A stretch of DNA of 64,000 nt, taken from contig CAOLHI010002150.1 in the NCBI GenBank assembly GCA_948474755.1, positions 62,001 to 126,000 on the forward strand, written 5' to 3'. Positions 33,531 to 45,231 of this stretch are shown here, in pieces. Every line of letters starts with the position of its first letter. Positions within the stretch are counted from its first letter, which is position 1. A program made the position numbers and the translations under genes. This stretch comes from Ctenosaura bakeri. Taxonomy: Eukaryota; Chordata; Lepidosauria; Squamata; Iguanidae. The notes under the pieces are model-generated. The model did not search any database and was not told the origin of the DNA. It saw nothing but the letters and a program-made list of their open reading frames with translations.

Positions 33531-36417
33531 AGTGAGTATTACAGAACAGCCAGACTCAAGTGCAAAGCCAGAAGGGCTTAACAGCCCTGACAGTCCTTGT
33601 GGCTTCATCTCTCCCATTCCTCACTCAGCCCATACTCTTATCCTCTTGTGCAGTGCACGTCATTTCAAGACTGGGTAGGAATTTTCTCCACTTTTCTGTG
33701 GTTGCTGATTTACCTTGCACTGTATCATGGAGAATTCAGACATTGGCTTTGGGTGGTGTTTCCAAATAGAAGGTCAGTTGACAGATATTGAGGGAGAAGA
33801 AGCAGGATCCTGGTGAGCATGAACAGGCGAAGGGAAAGGGCAAATGAAGGGCAAGTCTTTAGAATTGCTCCTTTTGGTTGTGGGGCCCTGGGAGTGGGGA
33901 AAGACCCCTTGGGGCTGGCCTGAGACTCGCTTTAAGGCACAGGGCTTGTGGGAAGGAGTACATCTGGTCAGCCGTCCTTCAGCCAGGGCCAGCTGAGAAG
34001 CAATCCAGTGCTCCTGGGACTCAGATTTTTCACCCAAGGGTGGCTGAGGAGGTCTGAGGCTGACTTCCCATCTCAGCAAATCATACAGTAGGTTACAAAG
34101 TTAAATATATCAAATAAAGTGGCCTTTTTCCTTTCACAATTTCACCTGGTATCACTATTTCTGGAGCGGGTCAGCAAACTGCCATACTTCTGTGATTTTT
34201 CAATGTCCTCCTTAACAGCCTCAAAATATACATCCCAGTTTAATGCAACTCCAAAGAATTCTGCCATCTTTTCAGAATACAGGTGCTAAGGGTATCAGAC
34301 TAATATTACAATGTATTGCTACTTTGAAATGCAATTAAAAATCTTAAAGCCCATTATCAGACTAGTACCACTATTTTCACCTTATGGCTACAGACCTTTC
34401 TTGTTCCCAAGATAACTGGGACTTTTTTATTGGAAACATTAGACAGTTCTGGTATCCAAGTAACCTTCTTGGTTCAACGTGGATGTGTCTTCACCAGTTA
34501 CAGGTTGCCATGTTGCATTAGCATCTAAATTACTGTGGTATTATTAGACATCCTCTTGCAATTATGCTGCATGGCTGATCTCTCTGTGTACACAGATGTC
34601 AAAAGGACCTAGGAAACCAGCATATAGTTTATGACTAGTTGTATTCAACCTAGGTGAAAAAGAAGAACAATACTATCTGTGAGCTGATAGAGAACACAAA
34701 GTTAAACTTTGATTATTATCTCACGTTTCTGCCATTATGATTTTGAACACATTCATCCCCCTGTAACAGGATGAAAGAACAAAAGGTGTACTGGTTTAGA
34801 ACCTGACAATATCTAATTATCTCCCCCTTTAACTAGCTATTATATGGTAGCTATGATTACTATTGAAATCTAGTTAGTTCTTCTGCCCTGAAATAAATTA
34901 CCCTAGCCTTTTACTCTGAACAAGAAAATGGAACATCTCCAAGGCTTCAACAACAAACACCTGTCTTCTTAACCTCCCACCATCCTATCATGTGAGTAAC
35001 AAATCCATCAGATCTTTCTTTTTTTTGTTTTATTTGGGTTAGATTTATATCCAGTGAAAGCAGTTAACACATACTATAAATTCAGTATTTATAATCTTAA
35101 GGAGCCTTATATATTAAATGGGATGACATTTAAAGGCTGAGATCTCCTACAGTACATTGAGAGTATTTTCAGGAATTTAATGGACACCAATCCATAAAAT
35201 GTCTCATATTCACAAGAACTGTACTTATTCAGCTCAGCTCAACTCTGCTCATGAATACACTAAGGCAGGACATTTGGAAGGATGCCATTTTTGACTGACT
35301 GAAGATAAGCATTTAAGCCCTAGTGCTTTAATTCAAAAGAATTTAGACCCACTGAAATCAATGCAACTAAAATGGCTAAAATCCAAGTGTCACCATAAGT
35401 ATTTCACAGATCACAGTCATAGCATGTTACTGTAATTATGTGTTACTCTTATTTTCTATATTTAGAGTGCACAGTATTTTACATTCTTCCTTGCAAGGAC
35501 ACTTTTAAAAAGATGAACAAACCACTAAACAGCTTTTCGTAACAGGCTTGTAAATCCGTATTCAATTGTTAATCAATTTTAACCCTGATTTTCAGAACTA
35601 ATACACTGGGAAGAAAAAGAAATTACTGAGGGAAAGTAGTGTGCTTTCTTGTCCTGATTTTCTGAATTAAATAGTGCAGGAAAACAGGGAAATAATTTAA
35701 GAAGCACAACAAACCTGGCATTTAACAGGTTATAATATCCAGGTATAGAATGATTTCAAAAACAAATACAGAATGTTATTTATGATAAGAATTTTATATA
35801 AAAACCTATGGTTAATATTGCAGTCAGCTAAGTGATTTCACACCAGCTACTACACAACATATTGGCTAACTAAGAATGTCAATGTGAAGGTAGCTGTTTA
35901 CTTTTATAATTTCATTTAATACTGACATTAGTTCTTTAAAATGAGTGCTTTTGCTTTGCTTTATGATGTTACGTGTTTTGTAATTCAGGTTAGCCCTGGT
36001 GTTCCAGGATAAGAGTTAAATGTTAAAATTGTTCACTGAGTAGAAAGTTTAACTAATATTATCGAACTATCCATACCCTGAAAAAGTGTTATTATACAGA
36101 ACTTTCAGCAGAAGTGACAAAACTGTTCTTAGATGTAACGGATCTGTAAGACTGAAATATCAATTCCGGTGGACTGAATGACATATTAAATCTACAGAAT
36201 TTTTAGACAGCAAGACTAGCTCAATTTTTCTTTGGTTAATTTGTGTACAACAGTTTAGCTCTTTCTTCCACTTCATTCTGATTCTACTAGCATAACATTT
36301 AAAGTATTTCCTGAAACGTTTATAAATTAGATTTGATGCTTTCAATGTCTCTGTGGATACAATTAATATTATGAACACAGCAGGAAATGAGGACCCATAC
36401 AGAGACACCATAAAGTG
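33531..36417. other. Intronic DNA, nothing recognised
   Basis: No repeat or exon could be supported. The frames at 33560-33769 and 33774-34079 overlap on opposite strands and show no domain. Confidence 0.45.
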
Positions 36418-36663
36418 TTGTAGTCATAGGCACCAGATCCCATCTCATTTGGAAGCTATGTAGAGATCGCCCTGGTTAATACTTGGATGGGAGGCTGTCA
36501 ACAAATACTAAGTACTAAAGGCTATATTTCAGAGGAAGGAAACAGCAAAACCACCTCTGAATATTCCTTGCCTAGGAAAACCCTATGGAATTCATAGGAT
36601 TGCCATAAGTCAACAGCTGATTTGAAGGTGCACACGCACGCACACACACACATTCAAACACAC
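36418..36663 (+). repeat. 5S-headed squamate SINE
   Basis: The head resembles 5S rRNA: ATCCCATCTCATTTGGAAGC, then CCTGGTTAATACTTGGATGG and GAGGCTGTC. The body has GGCAAAACC-type words (here AGCAAAACCACCTCTGAATA), CTTGCCTAGGAAAACCC, and ATTGCCATAAGTCAACAG then TGATTTGAAGG. It ends in a (CA)n tail at about 36637-36661. Such SINEs are transcribed by RNA polymerase III from the 5S-type internal promoter and copied by a LINE. The tail style suggests RTE/BovB. Confidence 0.85.
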
Positions 36664-37084
36664 CCCATATCAGAAAGTAAGTGATATGTAGAAAACAATG
36701 TTGGAAACAGCAAATCAAATCTTGAACTAGTCTGATTAGTTGATCTAACATATAAATTTCCCAGTCAGTCTATATTTTCATGTAACAGGATTTATTTGCA
36801 TCAGAATTATCCCATGGATTAAGGCAGCATACACATTGAATGTTAATCATCAAGCAATCACCTTGGCTACAAAAACTGCCAGTGGCATTATTACTTTCAT
36901 TTTTCAATGGATGGATCCTAAGGCAGCCCAACCAACACACTGGGTCAGATACATGAACTAAAAACCAATGCATGGAGAAGTATTTGAACCAACCATTACT
37001 TGCCAGGTGTGTGAGCCTAAACTTCTACCTGGTGATATAAACCTCAATCTGGAAAATGAAATTCGCTTTAAGAAAGTGGCAATC

Positions 37085-37600
37085 ATCATTTATTCAGATT
37101 CAGTTTCAGTTTAGTTTTATTTGTATATGGCAGAAACATACAGTACAGGACCAAAGTTAATATTGAGACTGTATCACTGCAAGCCAACATTAACAATAGC
37201 AATCAAAACTATGCCAGTTGGTTCCCCTTTGCACTCTACTGATCACACCTGTACAAACATTACACCAGATTTTTAGACTCCTACTACAAACAGCTACTAT
37301 CTTGATTGTCACAGGTTTGCTGTGATCTGTCAACGAGTCACAAATAGTACCAGACAGTTTCCAACTAGCTGTTGCCCCATAAAGATCTCCCAAGAAACAA
37401 GCACCAGGATTCTTGTATTATGTGACGATCACTTAAGAATAGCTGGCAGGTTGATTCCTGTAAGAATGTACCTTACAAATCCTATATCTAATAAAAAGTT
37501 AACCCACAAAGACAAAAGAAATGTGGGCATTTTCAAAATAAGAGTTGTGACAATGTTGACCAATAAGAAGTCAATCTATCCATCCAAGAAAAATTGTTTT
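37085..37600 (-). mobile_element. Possible non-LTR retrotransposon 3' end
   Basis: On the minus strand the sequence ends with ATACAAATAAAACTAAACTG followed by repeated AAACTGAATCTG-type words, like a LINE tail. The upstream frame (37190-37393) has no conserved motif I can name. This is a guess from the tail style only. Confidence 0.3.
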
Positions 37601-37730
37601 GCCAGATTACTTTCCTCAAAGTTCATCAATCTTCTTCCCAAAAACAACAGCCATTTAATGACTTCTTGTTTTGAGAATAGGAAGATGAACTCCAGTGAGG
37701 AGGATATCCAGCAGTACCCTGAGGAACTTA

Positions 37731-38147
37731 GGCCATTTCCACCCTACAGCCCCATTCCAGCACGGGGACACATTGAAGCCTGTCCGCACCATGTGCTACC
37801 ACACAACATTGTTGTGATTCTGCTCCTGCCATGTCCTCAGCTATCACAATCACACATTATACTGTTACCAGAAAAAAATCCACTAATAGGCCTCTTTTGT
37901 TCAATGATTGCATTGGCTGGGACCATGCAGAAGCGGTGGAAGCACTATCAAACCACTTCTGTCCTCAGTACAGTGCCAGAAGAGGCCAGCTGCACTGCGG
38001 AAGGAAGGCGTGTGTCCCAAATGCTACCATCCACCAGCAGCCAGCTGGGTGTGGACGGGAGCATTCAAGACACACTCCCATCTCACCAATGACATTGCTG
38101 GGATGATACCAGGACATTGCAAGATCCAGGTATGGTGCGGACAGGCC
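37731..38147. mobile_element. Composite MITE of the GGCC-ended group
   Basis: An outer left terminus, GGCCATTTCCACCCTACAG, lies at 37731. An inner pair of inverted ends, GCCTGTCCGCACCAT and ATGGTGCGGACAGGC, lies at 37778 and 38132-38146. The interior carries TGCACTGCGGAAGGAAGG and ACATTGCTGGGATGATACC words shared, in part and reversed, with 47572-47963. Open frames through it are not genes. Confidence 0.6.
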
Positions 38148-38626
38148 TTATTCTGAATGGTCTTAACACTTCTGTATGACCCATTCTCTCATATATGCAT
38201 TGATGGTGTAGTTTATAGCTAAAATAAAATAAAATAAAAATCATAATGAGATCTTCCAAAAACACCACCTGACTCTCTCTAAGATTAGAGCAACTTTAGG
38301 TATCTGAGAAAATAGAAGTTTTGCTTCCTCCATATTAAATGATCAGTTAGTGAGATATATCTAAATCTGTATCTCTATTTACATATGCGTTATGTCTGTC
38401 TGTCTGCATGTTTGTGTGTGTGTGTGTGTGAGCAGCATTGCTCAATCAGGTGTCCAAGTAAAGGCCATTTATGAGATATCTTCATCTTGTCAAGACCCCC
38501 ATTAGCTTTGTTTTAAAGAAATATATATACAGATTATCCTGATAGTAAAGTTGGCCTAGTTTGTTCACCTCATCCTCAATTGTACCTGAGTAGTAGATAA
38601 CAGGGCCTCATCATCAGCATATGGCA
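38148..38626. other. Intronic DNA with (AAAAT)n and (TG)n
   Basis: Short AAAAT-type repeats lie at about 38220-38240 and a (TG)n run at 38409-38431. Nothing else was recognised. Confidence 0.5.
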
Positions 38627-39545
38627 GTGGCAGCATGTGGGTTTTTCTGTTTCTAAGAGAAAGACACAAACAGGCCAGTGAACTTACATCAGAGGCCAGT
38701 GAAATTACATCTGAGAATTTTTATTTGTTTCTCTCCTACGGTGTGTGCCAGTGTAAGTGCAGTGAGCTGGATGCATGTGTGTGTGATGTGTATGTGCCTT
38801 TAACAAGTGTGAGTGTTTGGTGTGACTGTGGCTGGGAGACTGGTGCATTTTGTTGTGTGTTGAGTGAGAGGTAAGGGAAGTGTTTCAGAGGTGATGATCA
38901 GTACAGCAATTGTGATTGGGCCAGAGCACCCCATCTCTCTTTTACGTGATTCCACAGGTGCCGTTTTCAATCAGGCTCCACATGGCTTCGCACTGGGAGT
39001 TGATCTGGGTATTCTCTTGCTTGGCTTATTTCTTTCAACGCTGGGCCCAACCACGTATGTTGTTCCTGGGGGATTGCAACAGAGTTTGAGGGTCGTGTTG
39101 ACTGGCTTGGTGGGAGAAAGGTACTAAGCAGATCCTTCATCCTTATCCACGGCAGGTGGTGGAGAGAGAATATAAGATTTTGCTGTATATTTTGGCAACC
39201 TTTTGGAGTAGGATAGAGCTCTGAAACTTTTTCTTCAGTGTACCATGTCCCAAAAGTGGGGAAAGAGACTATTCTTGAGGCTAACCTGGGGTTTGGGCTT
39301 TCATTTGTAGAGTTCTGTGGCTTAGGTGGGAGTCCCAGCTGGGAAACAATCCAAGTATTTGGATTACCCTCAGGGATGAGGTGCTTCACCCAACGAAAGA
39401 CTGAAGAGGTAATCAGCTGAAGAGATAATAATGGGGAAATACCTGGTCTCACCTGGACCTGCACCAGGTTGCTTCTTCCTCTTGCTCCATTTCCAGGCCA
39501 ATGCAACTTAACCAGTTTAGGTCAAATAAAGTGCCCCTTGTATAA
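38627..39545. other. Unclassified segment, possibly an old repeat
   Basis: This stretch has higher GC and longer open frames on both strands (38864-39127 plus; 38967-39506 minus, 179 residues) than its AT-rich surroundings, and an AATAAA at about 39526. No motif matches a family I can name. It may be an LTR or another old element. The minus-strand frame lacks repeats, cysteine patterns or a signal peptide. Confidence 0.35.
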
Positions 39546-39584
39546 CCCCTCCATGGTTGGCCATAAATCATTCACAGATTGCTA

Positions 39585-39615
39585 CATCATCATCATCATC
39601 ATCATCATCATCATT
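39585..39615. repeat. (ATC)n microsatellite
   Basis: About ten ATC units. Confidence 0.95.
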
Positions 39616-41925
39616 TGAAGGGCAGGCTGCCAGTTTACAGTTGATAAACACTGAACTGCCTAAATTCACTACTGCAGGAAATGAATTCATACTTATGATT
39701 ACAGTTTACCCACAATCCTACACTCCTTCAGATCTAACTACTACTGATTTCAACTTCCACCTATGGCACTGATAAATAAAACATAGCAAAATGTAATGCA
39801 AACAAAATAGTATCAAATATAAAAATCCAGAGTTCAGATTCATATAATATTGATACTTCCAAAAGAAATAATCATATGACAAATATGGGTGCTCAAAATC
39901 TTTATCAGCATTTTCAGTAGGGATACAATTCTTCACTAAGTTTCTTCTTGAATGTAAAAATGAATAATTTCTGCAATTTTCTTCCAGCTGCAAGAAAGTC
40001 TTTGAAAACCATGCAGTTTCCAAAGGCTATTTCCAACTTGAGGCTTATCTGTGCAAAATGTGCACTAGTTGTTTGTTCAGGAAACATTTTTTTCTGCATG
40101 GAAAACAATATCTCAGTTTAGATATCAATCCTTTCACAGAAAAATCTATTTTCTATGTAAATCAACCATGTGAGAATATTGTGCAGAAATTCTCAATTCA
40201 CAGTGTTTTCTAAAAAGAAAACTGCATTTTTCTTCAGGAATGGCTATTTCTTTGTTGAAGCAATATTTTCCATATAGAAAATGCTGTTTTCTCTATAAAA
40301 CAGTCATGTATGATTTTTGTACAGAATAAATCCTGAACTGCAAAGATACTCATCACTCCAAAAATCTTTTTGTTAGGGTTTCTCAAGAGTCAAAAACACA
40401 CATTTTTCAACCATTCTGGAATATTTTCAATTAATCTTTCCATTTCTAATTTTCAGCTTAAAAGACTTAGAATATACAGTTACAGTATACAATAACACTA
40501 TATAACACTGAGCTAACAAAATTAAAGTCAGTTGGCATGTTTCTTTTTTTTAAAGCATCTTATTATTTCAAAATTAATAAACCTATTAAGGCTTTTTGAC
40601 TTAAGACATCCTCCAGTGCAACCTATGTGGTGGTGGGGTGACTAAAATGTCATGTAAAATTATGACGAAATGAAATGAAGAAGCAGATTTTACAGTACCA
40701 TCAAGAGCAAAGGCAAAACACAAAAATAGAATGGATATGATGTTTTATATGTAGCTTAGTGGGCCCACAATGAAATCCCCTTTGTGCTGTCTTCTATGAT
40801 TGTCAGTAGGGAAGTCAAATTCTTTTGAAATGGCAGCAAAGTTTTAGCATTTTTTCCCTTTTAATAGGCTCAAAGTGTGAGTCATTTTTCAAAAGAAATC
40901 TGAAATTATCTTTTTTTTTACAGTAGAGCCCATTTTTAGTTGTTTTCTTTCACAAGGCACAAATCAAAACATGCCATTTAATGCCATCTATTTATAACAG
41001 GAGTCCTATTTTCTTTTAATTGCAATGTGAATGTAAGTCTTCATCAGCAGGCTTACACTGCTGACTGCACCACTGGTGTCTTCGTTGGAACAGAGCAGCT
41101 CATTTGAGACATAAAAATGATTTCAAAGTGAAATATTTTCATCCTCCCTCTACATCAGCATTTTTGCAAGCTGCGGGCAACACACTGCATCTGCAGTGAA
41201 TCATACAGAATGACATTTTTAATGAGGGAAGGGACAGCAGAAACATAAGGTATAACACAACAGCTCCACTCTAATACCATCATTTCCTTTCACCCTTCCC
41301 CCCCACATTAACTTTTATGCAAAAGTGGCCACACTGGCTATGATTAAAATTAAGATGTGGAGCATTATTTCAACAGTTCCAGTCGGGTGGGCTATGAATA
41401 TGCAACTCTTGATGCTCAAAGGAAGTAACAGAAAGGTTCCTGGGAAACATTATACCACTCAAGGCAAGAATACTGCAATGCAGGCCAACCATTTCCTGTG
41501 CTATAGCAAACCCAATTCAAGATTTCTTGATTCTAAACACAGAAAACCTAAAGCAGAGTGCCAAAATACTATCTGGATATCAAGACTTGTTGCCTATTGG
41601 TATGGAACTGACATACAAGCCAACCTGCCCATACGGATTCATAGAGAAATAATGTAACATTTCTAAACTTCATAATCTGACCAACATAAAATACAGGCTT
41701 TACCACCAGAAAACAATGTGAGCCAATGGCCTCTTAGAGGCATACCACCTTCAAATGATAACATTTGCAAAATTTCAAGCATAATCCTTGTGTCAACACA
41801 ACTCACTTGACTGTTGCATGTATAAATATCTGATAAGACACTTTTGCAACGTGAACAAATAAAGCACGTGATAACTGATTTTTGTGTTGAGTAGATATTC
41901 AGCTAAATGATCTTTCCATTCTTAC
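39616..41925. other. TAFA5 downstream intron, no repeat recognised
   Basis: This is AT-rich DNA directly downstream of the TAFA5 exon on the gene's strand. Words such as GAAAATGCTGTTTTCTCTAT near 40275-40295 resemble those at 10240-10330. No second TAFA5 exon was recognised. Confidence 0.5.
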
Positions 41926-42075
41926 CATCAACACAGGCTGGCCTTGCTCTCGTTGTACCGGCAATCTGTCCTTTTTTACATGCACAACGAGCTGTTTGTC
42001 GGGCTATAGTTCTTCGGGGTTGACTGCTATCTCTGTCCAATGTAACAATTTCACATGTACCTGCAGCCAATTGAC
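41926..42075 (-). CDS. TAFA5: TAFA5 (FAM19A5) internal coding exon
   Basis: TAFA5 is a small secreted, cysteine-rich, chemokine-like protein expressed mainly in brain. This exon encodes 50 residues beginning GQLAAGTCEIVTLDRD and ending TTRARPACVD. It contains four of the family's conserved cysteines: GTCE, the CAC pair and ACVD. The match to mammalian TAFA5 as I recall it is nearly exact, with K instead of R in CACKKGQ. On the minus strand the acceptor is TTCTTTTCCCAG ending at 42076, and the donor is GTAAGA starting at 41925. Both borders are phase 1: the first Gly codon is split, and the exon ends with one base of the next codon. Length is 150 bp, divisible by three. The methionine upstream in the open frame is intronic. 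The signal-peptide exon should lie to the right and the later cysteine exons to the left; neither was found here. Confidence 0.95.
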
Positions 42076-42590
42076 CTGGGAAAAGAATCAGCAAGAGGTA
42101 CCACAGTTACTGAATGCGCTACAAGCAATCTGTTACAGCCATAAAGAGTCATGACCCAATGTCATAGCAGAAGTTCCACAAGAAATGGAAAGTCAGCTGG
42201 TGGATATAATAAAAAACAGAGGTGACATGCATTTTTCTCCCTTGTGTCAGGCAAGTGAAAATGTTGAGAACTGGTCCTGTCAGAAAACTGTAATTTTCTA
42301 TAAATGGTTTCATGAAACAAGTTACTTGGTTGAAAGAACAACCTAGTTTTTAGTGATTAAATTAAGCAAAGAAAAATGAACGTAGAAAACTAAAAGGACA
42401 AAAACGAGGTAGGTTTCAAAAAATGCCCTCTCTATTCTCGAAAGAGTAGGAATTAGAGTTCTTTGCAGTAGAAATATAGCTCAGAAATAATAAATTGCAG
42501 AGGATTATGTTCTATACTTTATCAATCTTCACCTATGGCATACGTAGCAAAACTAGAAGTACCTAAACACCAGAGGGCCTTTACTTTGGC
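42076..42590. other. TAFA5 upstream intron, nothing recognised
   Basis: The polypyrimidine tract of the acceptor directly adjoins the exon (42076-42090). No other feature was supported. Confidence 0.5.
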
Positions 42591-43066
42591 ATGATGTCAT
42601 GGCCTCCCTCAGCTGTCCTCAAAGGCTGATACAAGAAAATCCCCTTCTCAGACAGACTGTGCCCCTGGGCTCTGGCCAAATTGAAACAACAGAGCATGTG
42701 CTTCTCCAGGGACATTCTACAGGGACATTCACCTCAGCCTTATTTCCCCTCTCTTGCATAAATACCAAGGACGCCCTGGAGAATTCTACACTTCTTTGTT
42801 ACTTTCAGACACCAACCCTCATATAACATATAATGTTGCCAGATTCTGTGCAGCAGGGGTTAAAATTCATCAGGCACTAACCTCTGCAGTAGATTAGTTC
42901 CAAGCTTGTCTTGTTATATGGGAACTGTGCAACCTGAAGGAGAATTTCAGTGCTGTCTTTAACCTGTTTTTAACCTGTGTTTTTATCCTTTTATCCTTTT
43001 CTGTACCCCTTTTTACCTAAGCTGGTCTATGACCATAATAAAGATTCTATTCTATTCTATGTTCTA
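42591..43066 (+). mobile_element. Non-LTR retrotransposon 3' end, family not assigned
   Basis: The frame at 42599-42826 contains GSGQIETTEHVLLQGHS, like the C-terminal Cys/His knuckle of several LINE clades (E-T-x-E-H-x-L-L-x-C-x), with the cysteines damaged. A 3' untranslated region with CCATAATAAAG follows, and the tail repeats ATTCT (about 43045-43060). The tail resembles, but does not match, the CR1 octamer, so I do not assign a clade. It lies about 500 bp upstream of the TAFA5 exon on the opposite strand. Confidence 0.6.
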
Positions 43067-44062
43067 CACTGTGCTGTAAGTCAGTTTGAATTACAGAGTA
43101 AGATATGGTATTGGTTTTTAAAAATCCATTAAAGTTACATAAGATATTATCATATGCACCCTCACAAATATTTTTCATGTTTCCCCCTTTCCTTTCGCGT
43201 TAAAAAGATTAAGTGAGAAGCGATGTGATCAGAACCCTGGGAAAGTCTGGAGAAAAATTCAGAGTCACAACTCCCCATTATTAGTTAAATAATAGAGGAA
43301 AAGGAGAACAAGGGGAAGGTAGCTCCAGGCAAAGACAGTACCAGAGCCTGCTGCATTTGGATTGTGTCTCCACACTCATCTATTGAACTAGCTCTGCAAG
43401 TTGAGTTACCCACTCCACTCTTCCCAAAATGGCATTATGAGGCATGTGCTTAGCTTGAATGTAAAGACTCCAGTTGATATTAATATTCATATATGCAGAG
43501 CAAAAGGGATGGATAAGTCCCAAAGTCATTTGAATGTCCAAGAAGAGATGTCTCTTACTTACTATATGCCTCACTTAAATGCCTTCAAAAGGAAGGGAAG
43601 AATAACTGGCTTGTTAAAGGAAATGCTTTGATAATTGATCCAAAGCATTCAGAAAATTGCATAATAATAATAACAATAATAACAACAACAATAAAAAATC
43701 AGGAAGAAAATGGAGGGCCTAAGTTCCACTTAACAATAAAGTTCACCACCTCTAAGAATGTTGTTCACTACCATATTTTGGGCTTCCCCAAAATGGTAAC
43801 CACTTTGTCATGGGAAAGAAAGAAGTAGACAACATACAAAGTATGTGGCAACATACAAAGTATGTGATCACATCATTTTTACAAAAGTTCAGAGAGGGTA
43901 GACTGCCCTATATGCTTGGCTGTCTTTTGAAATACTTGCATTATAAACAGATCTCCTATAGAGAAAGTCAAGCACTCTTCTAGTGGCACATCTGTCCAGG
44001 TATAAGTGACCACCAACAAAAGAGAAACAATATAGCATGTTGGCCTCTACTGTTAAGATTCA
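43067..44062. other. Intronic DNA with an AAT/AAC-rich run
   Basis: An imperfect (AAT)n/(AAC)n run lies at about 43662-43694 and could be an old LINE tail. A 19-base word (CAACATACAAAGTATGTG) is duplicated at 43831-43868. No gene was found. Confidence 0.45.
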
Positions 44063-44479
44063 GGCCTTTTCCGCAGCACTCTCCCATCCCGCCATGAGGA
44101 TGGGAGAAGGATGAGACTGCAACAATGCTTCTGCATGACGTTGTTACAGTCCTGCTCCTCTTCCCTCCCCAGATGGCACAATCGGGAGTTAAATCATTGA
44201 TGGGTTTTCCTGTCAATGATATGTGATCATGCCACCATCCCACACTTGCCTGTCCTGCAGAAGGGCAGGAAGCATGATGGTGGTGCTTCCTGTCCCAGTG
44301 CGGCCTGGGTAAGTACCCAGCTGTGCTGCAAAAGGAAGCAGCATGTCCATCACTCTCCCTTCTACAGGGAGCCAATCCCATGTGGAAGGGAGAGCTGCCG
44401 TTGTGCTCCCTTCCTGGCAGAGCTACTGCCGGGATCACCACTAAACGCTGCCACAAGAAGGTAATCTGTGGAAAGGGCT
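44063..44479 (+). mobile_element. MITE of the ATGGGAGAAGGAT family, near full length
   Basis: The element runs from GGCCTTTTCCGCAGCACTC to ATCTGTGGAAAGGGCTT, so both ends belong to the GGCC-ended group. Internal words are GGATGGGAGAAGGATGAGAC, TGACGTTGTTACAGTCC, GGTTTTCCTGTCAATGA and CAGTGCGGCCTGGG. There is no coding; overlapping open frames on both strands are by-products. Closest copies are 9260-9605 and 51353-51766. Confidence 0.75.
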
Positions 44480-44499
44480 TAGTAGTTAAATCATACATA

Positions 44500-44716
44500 G
44501 GCCATTTCCACACTACGGCCATTTCTGCACTACAGTGTTAAACTGCTGCTATTCCACTTTCAACGCCCTGTAGAATTCTGGGGTTTGTAGTTTACTGAGA
44601 CCAAAGAGCTTCCTGGCTGAGAATTCTAAATGCCTCTCCCTAAACTACAAACCCCAGAATTCCATAAGAGGTTGATAGTGGAATAGCAGCACTTTAACAC
44701 TGTAGTGCAGAAATGG
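44500..44716. mobile_element. Palindromic MITE with a duplicated left terminus
   Basis: GGCCATTTCCACACTAC (44500-44516) is immediately followed by a second copy of the terminus, GGCCATTTCTGCACTAC (44517-44533). The rest is a complete palindrome ending TGTAGTGCAGAAATGG. The doubled end may come from insertion of one element at the tip of another, followed by deletion. Confidence 0.8.
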
Positions 44717-44840
44717 TATACATTGTTACAGTGCTATTATTCCACTTTCAACAACTTGCGGAATTCTGGGTTTTGTAGTTTACTGAGGCCAAAGAGCTCC
44801 CTGGCTGAGAATTCTAAAGGCCCCTCCCTAAACTGCACAT
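44717..44840. mobile_element. Palindromic MITE, second copy, truncated
   Basis: This directly follows the previous copy: TGTTACAGTGCTATTATTCC, TTCTGGGTTTTGTAG and CCCCTCCCTAAACTGCA. It is cut off before the right arm and joined to an L2-like tail. Confidence 0.8.
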
Positions 44841-44903
44841 CTAATCTGGGTCCTACACCAGGGAGAAAGGTGGGATGTGAATTAAATAATTAAATAAAGA
44901 AAA
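44841..44903 (+). mobile_element. Short L2-type LINE 3' tail
   Basis: CACCAGGGAGAAAGGTGGGA followed by TGTGAATTAAATAATTAAAT resembles the last bases of L2-type LINEs (GGGAGA..GGCGGGAT..AAATAAAT). Compare the 3' end of the element at 17783-17815. It is a very short insertion. Confidence 0.5.
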
Positions 44904-45231
44904 ACAATTAGTTTTTTTTCCCCTCTCGGCTTTAAATTATTTTAAGCTAGAGCAATCTAATCTGAGCTACTGCTTGCACATATTCCTTATTTGGTTTTTA
45001 GCTAACCTTTGATACATATTTACAGAGTATTATGCTTAGAGAAAACATTGGTTCCAGGTGCCTGGGAAAAAAACCCCACACTACTCAGACAGAAACGGAT
45101 CATCTTAATGATGGGCTTGGCAGGGAAGAAAGAATCCGTAATAGGAACAATTTGTGGCTGACAACAACCTCTGGTGGTCCCTAGTAATACAAAAATGTTT
45201 CCAGATACCATAGTGAAAAAAAGTCAACTTA

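Noticed and set aside
37322..38092. 256-residue frame, one of the longest in the window
   Set aside because: It crosses from plain DNA into a MITE, shows no conserved motif and has no splice or promoter support.
1..41925. Search for the next TAFA5 exon (later cysteines)
   Set aside because: No frame with the expected Trp-Cys and Cys-rich pattern and splice sites was recognised. A short exon could have been missed by eye.
43980..44522. 180-residue minus-strand frame
   Set aside because: It coincides with a MITE that is non-coding in its other copies.
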